A DNA stretch of 64,000 nucleotides, taken from the NCBI RefSeq assembly GCF_902459735.1, contig NZ_CABPRV010000009.1:1-64000 (forward strand), written 5' to 3'. Shown here one piece after another: positions 1-8,622 of the stretch. Under the pieces are notes generated by a model. It searched no databases. It saw nothing but the letters and a program-made list of their open reading frames with translations, and was not told the origin of the DNA. This DNA comes from Pandoraea capi (GTDB lineage Bacteria; Pseudomonadota; Gammaproteobacteria; Burkholderiales; Burkholderiaceae). Position numbers and translations under genes: made by a program. Each line of letters starts with the position of its first letter. Position 1 is the first letter of the stretch.

Positions 1-319
1 TCGCTGCATCAGCAGCAGAGAAGTGAGATTATGTCGCAGCTTCTCGTCGTCGTCAACAGTTTTTTTCGCTCTTTTCGCTCGTCGCCGTAGCGACTCACAA
101 GCTCCAAAACCACTAACCACCGGGCTTTTCAGCCCGTCGCTTCAACCTCGTCGCTGCTTTCGCTGCGTCGCTGTCGTTGCGAGAGACGAGATATTAGTGA
201 AAACCCCGAACCTTGGCAACCCCTTTGTGAAAATAATTTGAAAACCCATGAAAAAGCCCCGTCGCGACGGGGCTTTTTCATTTCACACGGCACCTGCCGG
301 TGCCGTGTCGCGCCTGAAA
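1..319. other. Non-coding left edge of the window
   Basis: I find no convincing gene here. The stretch is T-rich and lower in GC than the rest of the window. It holds a 6-bp hairpin (CGGGCT/AGCCCG, 121-136) with no U-tract after it, and the terminator at 251-278. Short open frames across it have a composition unlike the neighbouring genes, so I treat them as chance. Confidence 0.6.
251..278. terminator. Rho-independent terminator, bidirectional in form
   Basis: A perfect inverted repeat of AAAAAGCCCCGTCG type is flanked by A5 and T5, so it can act on either strand. It lies 41 bp past the stop of the minus-strand amino-acid-binding protein gene and most likely ends that transcript. Confidence 0.85.
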
Positions 320-1126
320 TCAGGACTTCTTCTTACCGAAGTAACGCTCGTAGATCGCATCGTAGGTGCCGTCAGTCTTGACCGCCTCGATGCCCTTGTT
401 GATCTTGGCAAGCAGTTCCGCATCACCCTTGCGAACGGCGATGCCGTAATACTCCTTCGGGAAGTTGCTATCCGCGACCGTGCGCAGCTTGGCATTCGGA
501 TTATTCGCAATGAAGTTCACCACGACACCGTTATCTGCGACCACCGCATCCACGCCACCGGCTTCCAGCTCCTTCATGGCCAGCGGCGTGCCTTCGAAGC
601 GCTTCACCGACGGATTATTCTTGCCCATCAGCTTCTGAACCACTTCGTCGCCCGTCGTCGCCGTTTGCACACCGACCTTCAGCGACTTCAGATCGTCGAA
701 TTTCTGCACCGTCGAGTTCGACGGCACGGCGATCAGCTGCGACGCCTCGAAGTAAGGCGTCGAGAAGTCCATCTGCTTGCTGCGCTCATCCGTAATCGTG
801 ATCGCCGAAATGAGGATGTCGCGATCGCCCTGCACGAGCGAGTTGAAGATGCCCTCGAACGGCGTATTGATGAATCGAATGGAGATGCCCGCCTTGTCGG
901 CGACAGCCTTCATCACATCGATATCGAAGCCGGCGATCTGGCGATTATCGGTTTCATATTCGAACGGCGCATAGGCGGCGTCCGAGCCGACGACGTACAC
1001 AGGTTGCGAGCCATCCGGCCCGACAGAACGGCCCGCAGCCGTTTCTTCCTTCTTCCCGCAGGCACTCAACAGCAGCCCCGAGGCCACCACCAGGGCCAGC
1101 GCAAATGCACGTCGTTTCATCGACAT
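320..1126 (-). CDS. Amino-acid ABC transporter substrate-binding lipoprotein
   Basis: Extracytoplasmic solute-binding protein of family 3, which captures a polar amino acid in the periplasm and hands it to an ABC permease. The 268-residue product begins with a lipoprotein signal (MKRRAF, then a hydrophobic run ending LLLSAC). The mature part has family features: a YAPFEY motif near residue 55, a GFDIDVMKA segment, and a DILIS...R segment matching the ligand-binding core. ATG at 1126 is preceded by an AGGGAC ribosome site; a second ATG lies two codons in. No permease or ATPase gene is adjacent in the window, so partners are elsewhere or just outside. The ligand cannot be read from the sequence; basic or polar amino acids are usual for the family. 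Confidence 0.93.
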   Translation of the reverse strand: MSMKRRAFALALVVASGLLLSACGKKEETAAGRSVGPDGSQPVYVVGSDAAYAPFEYETDNRQIAGFDIDVMKAVADKAGISIRFINTPFEGIFNSLVQGDRDILISAITITDERSKQMDFSTPYFEASQLIAVPSNSTVQKFDDLKSLKVGVQTATTGDEVVQKLMGKNNPSVKRFEGTPLAMKELEAGGVDAVVADNGVVVNFIANNPNAKLRTVADSNFPKEYYGIAVRKGDAELLAKINKGIEAVKTDGTYDAIYERYFGKKKS

Positions 1127-1210
1127 CGTTTCGTCCCTTGCTGAAAAAACCGGCAGACTATCATAGGACGACCGCCTCTCGGCAGGCCGTCCCGGCTTTT
1201 CACAACAGTT

Positions 1211-1987
1211 TCAACGATGCTTGAAAACCGGCTTGCGCTTCTCCACGAACGCTGCCATGCCTTCCTTCTGATCTTCCAGAGCGAACAGCGAATGGAACAT
1301 CCGGCGCTCGAATTGCACACCCTCGTCGAGCGTCGACTCGAACGCGCGATTGACGGATTCCTTGGCCGCCATGACGACCGGCAGCGAGAATTCGCAGATG
1401 GTGTTGGCCGCACCGATCGCCTCGTCGAGCAGCTTCTCGAACGGCACGATGCGCGACACGAGACCCGCGCGCTCGGCTTCGGCGGCATCCATGAAGCGCG
1501 CCGTCAGACACATGTCCATCGCCTTGGCCTTCGACACCGCGCGCGTCAGACGCTGCGTGCCGCCCGCGCCCGGAATCACACCGAGCTTGATTTCCGGCTG
1601 ACCGAACTTCGCGTTGTCGGCCGCGATGATGAAGTCGCACATCATCGCCAGCTCGCACCCGCCGCCGAGGGCAAAACCCGACACGGCAGCAATCACCGGC
1701 TTGCGGATGCGGCGTACCGTCTCCCAGTTGCGCGTGATGTAGTCGCCCTTGAAAACGTCGGCGAAGGTGTACTTCGACATCATGCCGATGTCCGCCCCTG
1801 CGGCGAACGCCTTCTCGCTCCCGGTGATCACCATGCAACCGATGGCCTCGTCCGCATCGAATGCGGTGAGCGCGGCGCCCAGTTCGTCCATCAGCGCATC
1901 GTTCAGCGCATTGAGCGCTTTCGGACGATTCAGCGTGATCAGACCGACGCGGCCGCGCGTCTCCACCAGAATGTTCTCGTACGTCAT
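1211..1987 (-). CDS. paaF: Enoyl-CoA hydratase (crotonase), PaaF-type
   Basis: A 258-residue crotonase-family enzyme that adds water to 2-enoyl-CoA. It carries the two catalytic glutamates of true hydratases, one in GGGCELAMM (about residue 112) and one in FGQPEIKLG (about residue 132), followed by the GAGGTQRL segment. An in-frame ATG lies further upstream, but I place the start at 1987 because GGAGGAGTAAGAGG directly precedes it and the family N-terminus (MTYENI) begins there. It is divergent from paaN and shares a 595-bp regulatory region with it. That location suggests the 2,3-dehydroadipyl-CoA hydration step of phenylacetate breakdown. A general fatty-acid hydratase remains possible, so the symbol is tentative. 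Confidence 0.88.
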   Translation of the reverse strand: MTYENILVETRGRVGLITLNRPKALNALNDALMDELGAALTAFDADEAIGCMVITGSEKAFAAGADIGMMSKYTFADVFKGDYITRNWETVRRIRKPVIAAVSGFALGGGCELAMMCDFIIAADNAKFGQPEIKLGVIPGAGGTQRLTRAVSKAKAMDMCLTARFMDAAEAERAGLVSRIVPFEKLLDEAIGAANTICEFSLPVVMAAKESVNRAFESTLDEGVQFERRMFHSLFALEDQKEGMAAFVEKRKPVFKHR

Positions 1988-2582
1988 CCTCTTACTCCTC
2001 CAGTCAAAGTCTCGTCTTGTGGTTCGGGGGCAGGCGCTTGTCCGGGCACGAAGACATCGCACGCGGACAACCGCCGAAAACGGTTAAGGCGATGGACACG
2101 CCATTGGTTCGCAACGGCGCTGCGCCGCACACGGCGGGCCAGGGTTGGCAGCCTGCCGGGCGTCGACTGCAGTGGTTAGGCATGATGCCATCGATCCCCA
2201 GGCCACGCATCAGTCATTCCGCCACGCAGATCGGCCACCGCAGCGCACGTCAAGACACCATCCCGGCGGCGATATGGCGCGTAGCGGCTCGGAACATTCC
2301 TATATATAGAAGGCCGCCGACCGACTCGTCGCCCTCCCCCTCCTGTTACCGATCTCCTGCGCGCCCACCCGTCGGGGAAAACCCGGCGTCATCGTGCGCC
2401 ACGCCCGGAAGATTTGGTGCTATATTAACAAACCAACCGGTCGGTCAATTAATGTTGACGAGAAACATGATTGAGACGAACCGGTGCCGTCCCCTGCGTC
2501 TTGCCGCGCGAGCCACAAACTTGCCCGCAGGCACAGACAGCGAATCCGCCAGCCGCATCCCGACACGGACAGATCCACGACC
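1988..2582. promoter_or_regulatory. Divergent control region between paaF-type hydratase and paaN
   Basis: This 595-bp stretch carries no convincing gene. It is more AT-rich towards paaN and holds two notable sites: a CTATATATAG palindrome (2300-2309) and an imperfect 28-bp palindrome centred on ACCGGT (2425-2452). Open frames crossing it look like chance frames. Confidence 0.6.
2425..2452. promoter_or_regulatory. Candidate PaaR (TetR-family) operator
   Basis: The core ACCAACCGGTCGGT (2432-2445) is a near-perfect palindrome, flanked symmetrically by TTAA on both sides; 10 of 14 base pairs match over 28 bp. PaaR-type repressors of phenylacetate genes are known to bind GC-core palindromes of this kind and to be released by phenylacetyl-CoA. 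The position, about 130-160 bp upstream of paaN, fits an operator. The protein that binds it is not encoded in the window. Confidence 0.6.
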
Positions 2583-4277
2583 ATGACTCATCCCCTCTTC
2601 GCCAAACACCAAGAGACTCTCGAGCGCGCCCTTCAGGCCATCGCCACGCGTGGTTACTGGAGCCCGTTCACGGAAATGCCGAGCCCGCGTGCTTATGGCG
2701 AGACGGCCGCAGCCGACGGCGAAGCCGCCTTCAAACAATATCTGAACGCTGCTTTCCCGCTGGAACAGCGCGGCAGCACGGGCAGCGCGGGCCAGGAAGT
2801 CTCGCCGTTCGGCTTCGCGCTCGGCACCACCTATCCCGGTTTCGAGATCGACACCCTGCTCGCCCGCGTGAGCGACGCCCACAAGTCGTGGCGCGCTGCC
2901 ACCCCGGACGCCTGGGTCGGTGTCTCGCTCGAAATCCTCAAGCGCCTGAACGCCCGCAGCTTCGAGATGGCCAACGCCGTGATGCACACGACCGGTCAGG
3001 CGTTCATGATGGCCTTCCAGGCCGGCGGCCCGCACGCACAGGATCGCGGCCTCGAAGCCGTGGCCTACGCCTGGGACGAACTGCGCCGCATTCCCGCCAA
3101 CGCCTACTGGGAAAAGCCGCAGGGCAAGAACCCGGCACTGGCGATGGAAAAGCGTTACACCGTCGTGCCGCGCGGCGTGGCGCTGGTGCTCGGCTGCTGC
3201 ACGTTCCCGACGTGGAACGGCTACCCCGGCCTGTTCGCCAGCCTCGCGACCGGCAATGCCGTGATCGTCAAGCCGCACCCGGGCGCCATCCTGCCGCTCG
3301 CCATCACCGTGAAGATCGCGCGTGACGTTTTGAAGGACGCCGGTTTCGATCCGGACGTCGTCACGCTCGCCGCCACCCATCCGAACGACGGCGAGATCGT
3401 CCAGCAACTGGCCAAGCGCGGCGAAGTGCGCGTGATCGACTTCACCGGCAGCACCGCCAACGGCGACTGGCTCGAAACCAATGCCCGTCAGGCGCAGGTC
3501 TACACCGAGAAGGCCGGCGTGAACCAGATCGTGATCGATTCGACGGACGATCTGAAGGGCATGGCCCGCAACATCGGCTTCTCGCTCGCGCTGTATTCGG
3601 GCCAGATGTGCACCGCGCCCCAGAACATCTACATTCCGCGTGACGGCATTCAGACGCCGGAAGGTAACGTGTCGTTCGACGAAGTCGTCGCCGCCATTGC
3701 CGGCAGCGTGCAAAAGACGTGCAGCGACCCGGCCAAGGCCGTCGAACTGCTCGGCGCGATCCAGAACGAAGGCGTGCTCGCCCGTATCGACGAAGCCCGC
3801 AAGGTCGGCCGCGTGGTGCTCGACAGCCAGACGCTCCAACACCCGGCTTTCGCGAACGCCCGCGTGCGCACCCCGCTGATCGTGGCACTGGATGTTGCCG
3901 ACGAAGCCACCTACACCCGCGAATGGTTCGGCCCGGTCACGTTCGTGATCGCCGTCGACAACAGCGCGCAAGCCTTTGCTCTGGCCGGACGCACCGCCGC
4001 CGAGCACGGCGCCCTCACGTTGTCGGCTTACACCACGACCGCAGAAGGCGAAGCCCAGGCGCTCGACGCCGCCATCGAAGGCCGTGTCGCGCTGTCGCTC
4101 AACCTGACCGGCGGCGTGTTCGTCAACCAGTCGGCGGCCTACTCCGACTACCACGGCACGGGCGGCAACCCGGCTGCGAACGCCAGTCTGGCGGATGCTG
4201 CTTTCGTTGCGAACCGTTTCCGCGTCGTGCAAAGCCGTCACCACGTGCCGGCCAGGTCCGAAGCCGGCGCCGCTTGA
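2583..4277 (+). CDS. paaN: Phenylacetic acid degradation protein PaaN (aldehyde dehydrogenase)
   Basis: A 564-residue aldehyde-dehydrogenase-superfamily protein of the PaaN type, predicted to oxidise the semialdehyde formed on opening of the oxepin-CoA ring in phenylacetate catabolism. Visible features are an FTGSTANGDW coenzyme-binding segment, a QMCTAPQN segment containing the likely catalytic cysteine (after codon 340) and an EWFGPVTFV motif near residue 450. The start is the ATG at 2583, where the family N-terminus (MTHPLFAKH) begins; no strong ribosome site is visible. It is first in a run of paa genes on the plus strand. There is no MaoC-like hydratase domain at the C-terminus, unlike fused PaaZ, so ring hydrolysis must come from another gene. 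Confidence 0.92.
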   Translation: MTHPLFAKHQETLERALQAIATRGYWSPFTEMPSPRAYGETAAADGEAAFKQYLNAAFPLEQRGSTGSAGQEVSPFGFALGTTYPGFEIDTLLARVSDAHKSWRAATPDAWVGVSLEILKRLNARSFEMANAVMHTTGQAFMMAFQAGGPHAQDRGLEAVAYAWDELRRIPANAYWEKPQGKNPALAMEKRYTVVPRGVALVLGCCTFPTWNGYPGLFASLATGNAVIVKPHPGAILPLAITVKIARDVLKDAGFDPDVVTLAATHPNDGEIVQQLAKRGEVRVIDFTGSTANGDWLETNARQAQVYTEKAGVNQIVIDSTDDLKGMARNIGFSLALYSGQMCTAPQNIYIPRDGIQTPEGNVSFDEVVAAIAGSVQKTCSDPAKAVELLGAIQNEGVLARIDEARKVGRVVLDSQTLQHPAFANARVRTPLIVALDVADEATYTREWFGPVTFVIAVDNSAQAFALAGRTAAEHGALTLSAYTTTAEGEAQALDAAIEGRVALSLNLTGGVFVNQSAAYSDYHGTGGNPAANASLADAAFVANRFRVVQSRHHVPARSEAGAA

Positions 4278-4469
4278 GTCTGATCAAGTCTTAAGTCACA
4301 TCTATATATAGAGAGAGGACGGGAATCTCCTCACGCCAGCGCGACGGTAAGTCACTACCATAGTCACTCACCGTCGCCCGTCGTCCCCATCGTCGCACTG
4401 CGGCCTGCGCGCCACTCGACGACGGCAGCGACCTTCCCGCCCAAAAAGCCAAGACAGGAAAGAGACACC
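4278..4469. promoter_or_regulatory. paaN-paaJ intergenic region with second CTATATATAGA element
   Basis: This 192-bp gap separates paaN from the thiolase gene. The 11-mer CTATATATAGA at 4302-4312 also occurs at 2300-2310 upstream of paaN. In a GC-rich chromosome this AT palindrome could be a promoter -10 region or a binding site, and the gap is long enough for an independent promoter for paaJ and the genes after it. Confidence 0.4.
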
Positions 4470-5672
4470 ATGACCGAAGCCTTCATCTGCGACGCGATCC
4501 GCACCCCCATCGGCCGTTACGGCGGTGCACTGAAAGACGTGCGCGCCGACAACCTCGGGGCGATTCCCCTCAAGGCGCTGATGGCGCGCAACCCGAACGT
4601 GGACTGGACGCTGATCGACGACGTCATCTACGGCTGCGCGAATCAGGCAGGTGAAGACAACCGCAACGTCGCCCGCATGGCCTCGCTGCTCGCCGAGCTG
4701 CCGATCGACGTGCCGGGCGCCACGCTCAACCGCCTGTGCGGCTCGGGCATGGACGCCATCGGCACCGCCGCGCGCGCCATCAAGGCAGGCGAAGCCGGTC
4801 TGATGATCGCCGGCGGCGTAGAGTCGATGACGCGCGCGCCGTTCGTGATGGGCAAAGCCGACAGCGCGTTCTCGCGTCAGGCCGCGATCTTCGACACGAC
4901 CATCGGCTGGCGTTTCATCAACCCGCTGATGAAGGCGCAGTACGGCGTGGACTCGATGCCGGAGACGGCCGAGAACGTGGCGGACGACTTCAAGATCAAC
5001 CGCGAAGATCAGGATCGTTTCGCGCTGCGCAGTCAGGAAAAGGCTGCCCGCGCGCAGGCCGACGGCACGCTCGCTCAGGAAATCACGCCGGTGTCCATCG
5101 CCCAGAAGAAGGGTGACGCGATCATCGTCGAGCATGACGAGCACCCGCGCGCCACGAGCATGGAAGCGTTAGGCAAGCTCAAGGGCGTGGTCCGCCCGGA
5201 TGGCACGGTCACCGCAGGCAACGCTTCGGGCGTGAACGACGGCTCGTGCGCCCTGCTGCTCGCGAGCGAAAGCGCCGCCAGGCTGCACGGTCTTACCCCG
5301 CGTGCCCGCGTGCTCGGCATGGCCACGGCCGGTGTCGCCCCGCGCATCATGGGCATCGGCCCGGCCCCGGCCACCGTCAAGCTGCTCAAGCAACTGAACA
5401 TGACGCTCGACCAGTTCGACGTCATCGAACTGAACGAAGCCTTCGCCAGCCAGGGGTTGGCCGTGCTGCGTCAACTCGGCATTGCCGACGACGATGCGCG
5501 CGTGAACCCGAATGGCGGCGCGATCGCGCTGGGCCACCCGCTGGGCGCGTCGGGCGCTCGTCTGGTGACCACGGCGATGTATCAGTTGCACCGCACCGGC
5601 GGACGCTTCGCGTTGTGCACGATGTGCATCGGCGTGGGCCAAGGTATCGCCATCGCCATCGAACGCGTCTGA
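4470..5672 (+). CDS. paaJ: 3-oxoadipyl-CoA / 3-oxo-5,6-dehydrosuberyl-CoA thiolase
   Basis: A 400-residue thiolase of the PaaJ/PcaF type, which cleaves 3-oxoadipyl-CoA to succinyl-CoA and acetyl-CoA. The N-terminal half has the acyl-accepting cysteine in LNRLCGSGMDA (about residue 90). The C-terminal half has NEAFASQ, the GHPLGASGARL histidine motif (about residue 350) and the second cysteine in CTMCIGVGQG (about residue 386). The start ATG follows AGGAAAGAGACACC. It lies 28 bp before paaG and belongs to the paa operon, which favours PaaJ over the protocatechuate enzyme PcaF; the two are very similar and sequence alone does not separate them. Confidence 0.92.
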   Translation: MTEAFICDAIRTPIGRYGGALKDVRADNLGAIPLKALMARNPNVDWTLIDDVIYGCANQAGEDNRNVARMASLLAELPIDVPGATLNRLCGSGMDAIGTAARAIKAGEAGLMIAGGVESMTRAPFVMGKADSAFSRQAAIFDTTIGWRFINPLMKAQYGVDSMPETAENVADDFKINREDQDRFALRSQEKAARAQADGTLAQEITPVSIAQKKGDAIIVEHDEHPRATSMEALGKLKGVVRPDGTVTAGNASGVNDGSCALLLASESAARLHGLTPRARVLGMATAGVAPRIMGIGPAPATVKLLKQLNMTLDQFDVIELNEAFASQGLAVLRQLGIADDDARVNPNGGAIALGHPLGASGARLVTTAMYQLHRTGGRFALCTMCIGVGQGIAIAIERV

Positions 5673-5700
5673 TTCCACATCCCCGAAGGAAGCCCTCGCC

Positions 5701-6489
5701 ATGACGACCACCGCCACGGTTCAACTGACGCTCAAAGACAACGTCGCGACGATCACGCTCAACCGCCCCGAGAAGCTCAACAGCTTCACACGGCAAATGC
5801 ATGCGGAACTGCGCGACGCCCTCGACGCCGCGCAATCCCAAGGCGCCCGCGCCATCGTGCTCACGGGTGCCGGACGCGGCTTCTGCGCCGGTCAGGATCT
5901 GGCGGATCTCGATTTCACGCCGGGCGCCTCGACGGATCTCGGCGCGCTGATCGACGAGAACTTCAATCCGCTTGTGCGCAAGCTGCGCGCCCTGCCGATG
6001 CCGGTGATCGCGGCCGTGAACGGTATCGCCGCCGGCGCAGGCGCGAATCTGGCGCTCGCGTGCGACATCGTGCTCGCCGGGGCCTCCGTCAACTTCATCC
6101 AGGCATTCGTGAAGATCGGCCTCGTGCCCGACACCGGCGGCACGTGGTTCCTGCCGCAACGCGTGGGCATGGCCCGCGCGATGGGGCTGGCCATGCTCGG
6201 CGACAAGCTCTCGGCCGAGCAAGCCGAGCAGTGGGGCCTGATCTGGCGCTGCGTCGACGACGACGCCCTGCTGCCCGAAGCCCAGAAGCTCGCCACGCAA
6301 CTGGCCGCGCAACCGACGAAGGCGCTGGCGACCATCAAGCACGCGCTCTACGCGTCTACGACCCACACGCTCGACCAGCAACTCGACCTCGAACGTGATG
6401 GACAGCGCTCGCTGGGGGCGTCTTACGACTACGCGGAAGGCGTGAACGCATTTCTGGAAAAGCGGGCACCGAAGTTCGAAGGACGCTGA
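5701..6489 (+). CDS. paaG: 2-(1,2-epoxy-1,2-dihydrophenyl)acetyl-CoA isomerase PaaG
   Basis: A 262-residue crotonase-fold isomerase that converts the ring epoxide of phenylacetyl-CoA to the oxepin. The oxyanion-hole segment ITLNRPEKLNS opens the protein, and IAAGAGANLALACD lies near residue 115. Where hydratases have a glutamate, this protein has VPDTGGTW, whose aspartate (about residue 143) is the catalytic residue of PaaG-type isomerases; this distinguishes it from the hydratase at 1211-1987. The ribosome site GAAGGAAG precedes the ATG. It is followed after 161 bp by paaI. Confidence 0.93.
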   Translation: MTTTATVQLTLKDNVATITLNRPEKLNSFTRQMHAELRDALDAAQSQGARAIVLTGAGRGFCAGQDLADLDFTPGASTDLGALIDENFNPLVRKLRALPMPVIAAVNGIAAGAGANLALACDIVLAGASVNFIQAFVKIGLVPDTGGTWFLPQRVGMARAMGLAMLGDKLSAEQAEQWGLIWRCVDDDALLPEAQKLATQLAAQPTKALATIKHALYASTTHTLDQQLDLERDGQRSLGASYDYAEGVNAFLEKRAPKFEGR

Positions 6490-6650
6490 TCGCAGCACCT
6501 GACCGGCAACGCCCGGCACGCAACACGCACCGAAAGCAGGACCAGGGAAAAAGCAGAACAACGCAGCGACGACGCACATCAGATGCCAAAACCACGCGCT
6601 GCGCGAGAGACCGACGACATAACAAGACAAGAGACAACGAGGAGCCCCCG

Positions 6651-7109
6651 ATGAGCCAGACCTCCACTGCTGCCAAGGCCGTCAGCGAGATGACCCCGGA
6701 AGAACTTGCCCACGCCACGGGCGTGGCCATGTACAGCACAGACCGCGCAAGCCAGTGGCTGGGCATGGAGTTGCAGGAAGTGCGCCCGGGCTACGCCCGC
6801 ATGACGATGCGCATTCGCGATGAATTCCTCAACGGCCATGCCATTTGCCATGGCGGTCTGATGTTCACGCTGGCGGATTCGACCTTCGCGTTCGCGTGTA
6901 ACAGCTACAACGTCGTTACCGTCGCCGCCGGTTGCAGCATCGAATTCCTCAAACCGGTGTCGGGCGGCGACACGCTCACCGCCGAAGCGCAGGAGCAGGT
7001 GCTCTCGGGGCGCCACGGCATTTACGACATCCGTTTGACGAACAATGCCGGCGAAGTGGTGGCGATGTTCCGCGGCAAGTCCGCGCAGATCAAGGGCAGC
7101 GTTGTCTGA
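6651..7109 (+). CDS. paaI: Hydroxyphenylacetyl-CoA thioesterase PaaI
   Basis: A 152-residue hotdog-fold thioesterase. It hydrolyses stalled (hydroxy)phenylacetyl-CoA and related thioesters, so relieving CoA sequestration in the paa pathway. The family motif ICHGGLMFTLADSTFAF is present at about residues 65-80 with its catalytic aspartate, followed by the short-chain hotdog strand EFLKPVSGGDTL. The GAGGAG ribosome site gives a clear ATG. Position between paaG and paaK supports the assignment over a generic thioesterase. Confidence 0.92.
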   Translation: MSQTSTAAKAVSEMTPEELAHATGVAMYSTDRASQWLGMELQEVRPGYARMTMRIRDEFLNGHAICHGGLMFTLADSTFAFACNSYNVVTVAAGCSIEFLKPVSGGDTLTAEAQEQVLSGRHGIYDIRLTNNAGEVVAMFRGKSAQIKGSVV

Positions 7110-7208
7110 TATGCCCGGCAACACGCGCGTCCGGGCACGGACATGCGGGAAACAACCGTAACAAGCCAAACGTAACAAGCGTAAGAAGCAAGACCCAAGG
7201 AGACAGTC

Positions 7209-8504
7209 ATGACCACCGCCCTGCCGCTCGAGCCGATCGAGAAAGCGAGCCTCGACGAACTGCGCGCCCTTCAGCTCGACCGTCTGAAGACGACGTTGCG
7301 GCATGCCTATGAGAACTCGCCGGTGTACCGCCGGAAGTTCGAAGAAGCCGGCGTCCATCCGGACGATCTGACTTCGCTGGCCGACCTGGCCAAGTTCCCG
7401 TTCACGACGAAGAAGGATCTGCGCGACAGCTATCCCTTCGGCATGTTCGCGGTGCCGATGGAGCAGGTCTCGCGTGTGCATGCATCCTCGGGTACGACGG
7501 GCAAGCCGACGGTCGTGGGCTACACCGCCAACGACATCAGCACATGGGCCGATCTGGTCGCCCGCTCGATCCGCGCTTCGGGCGCGCGTCGCGGCGACAA
7601 GGTACACATCAGCTACGGGTACGGGCTGTTCACGGGCGGTCTCGGGGCGCATTACGGCGCCGAGCGCGCGGGCCTGACGGTCATTCCGTTCGGTGGCGGT
7701 CAGACCGAGAAGCAGGTCCAGTTGATTCAGGACTTCAAGCCGGACATCATCATGGTCACGCCGAGCTACATGCTCGCGATTGCGGACGAGCTTGAGCGTC
7801 AGGGCATCGTGGCGGCCGAGTCGTCGCTGCGCATCGGCATCTTCGGCGCGGAGCCGTGGACGAACGACATGCGCACGGCCATCGAGAAGCGCATGGGCAT
7901 CGACGCCGTCGACATCTACGGTCTGTCGGAAGTGATGGGCCCGGGCGTGGCGTGCGAATGCGCCGAGACGAAGGACGGCCCGACCATCTGGGAAGATCAC
8001 TTCTATCCCGAAATCATCGATCCGGAGACCGGCGAAGTGCTGCCCGACGGCGAATTCGGCGAACTGGTGTTCACCTCGCTCACGAAGGAAGCGCTGCCGA
8101 TCATCCGCTACCGCACGCGCGATCTCACGCGTCTGCTGCCGGGTACGGCGCGCACGATGCGTCGCATGGAGAAGATCACCGGCCGCTCGGACGACATGAT
8201 GATCATTCGCGGCGTGAACGTCTTCCCCTCGCAGATCGAAGAGTTGCTGCTGCGTCAGTCGGTGCTCTCCCCGCACTACCAGATCATTCTGGACAAGGAA
8301 GGCCCGATGGATACGATGGCAGTGGACGTTGAAGCCGCCGTCGGCTGCGACGACGCCGCAGCGTTGCAATCGGCCGGCAGCGAACTCAAGCGCGACATCA
8401 AGACGCTCATCGGCGTGTCGTGCGCCGTGCGCGTGAAGCCCGTCGGTGGCATCGAGCGTTCGGTCGGCAAGGCGCGTCGGGTAGTGGACAAGCGTCCGCG
8501 CTGA
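7209..8504 (+). CDS. paaK: Phenylacetate-CoA ligase PaaK
   Basis: A 431-residue adenylate-forming ligase that activates phenylacetate to phenylacetyl-CoA, the first step of the pathway and the source of the PaaR inducer. Motifs in order: the phosphate loop SSGTTGKPTVVGY (about residues 95-107), IFGAEPWTNDMR (about 215), the DIYGLSEVMGPGVACEC acceptor region (about 235-250), the hinge aspartate in RTRDLTRLLPG (about 304) and the C-terminal segment DDMMIIRGVNVFPSQIE with an invariant basic residue. Ribosome site AAGGAGA precedes the ATG. It is last in the plus-strand paa run and ends 30 bp before a strong terminator. The paaABCDE epoxidase genes are not in the window. Confidence 0.95.
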   Translation: MTTALPLEPIEKASLDELRALQLDRLKTTLRHAYENSPVYRRKFEEAGVHPDDLTSLADLAKFPFTTKKDLRDSYPFGMFAVPMEQVSRVHASSGTTGKPTVVGYTANDISTWADLVARSIRASGARRGDKVHISYGYGLFTGGLGAHYGAERAGLTVIPFGGGQTEKQVQLIQDFKPDIIMVTPSYMLAIADELERQGIVAAESSLRIGIFGAEPWTNDMRTAIEKRMGIDAVDIYGLSEVMGPGVACECAETKDGPTIWEDHFYPEIIDPETGEVLPDGEFGELVFTSLTKEALPIIRYRTRDLTRLLPGTARTMRRMEKITGRSDDMMIIRGVNVFPSQIEELLLRQSVLSPHYQIILDKEGPMDTMAVDVEAAVGCDDAAALQSAGSELKRDIKTLIGVSCAVRVKPVGGIERSVGKARRVVDKRPR

Positions 8505-8534
8505 GCCATCGCCACACGCTAAGCCGCCGTATGA

Positions 8535-8562
8535 AAAAAGCCCGCGAATTCGCGGGCTTTTT
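8535..8562. terminator. Bidirectional terminator between paaK and SDR gene
   Basis: A perfect hairpin, AAAAAGCCCGCG/CGCGGGCTTTTT with loop AATT, sits between converging genes. T5 is present on either strand, so it can end both the paa operon and the minus-strand SDR transcript. Confidence 0.88.
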
Positions 8563-8622
8563 CGTTGCCATCCGGGCCGATCGTGACGTCCATGCTCACC
8601 CGGCGCCGCAACATCGTCGACG

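Noticed and set aside
121-136. Hairpin CGGGCT/AGCCCG as a terminator
   Set aside because: Only a 6-bp stem and no U-tract after it on the plus strand; function not supported.
248-1144. 298-codon plus-strand frame across the first gene
   Set aside because: It runs antisense to the amino-acid-binding lipoprotein, which has a signal peptide, family motifs and a ribosome site; the antisense frame has none.
2445-4244. 599-codon minus-strand frame opposite paaN
   Set aside because: A typical long antisense frame of a high-GC gene; residues are mostly His, Arg, Gly and Val with no family signature, while paaN on the other strand is clear.
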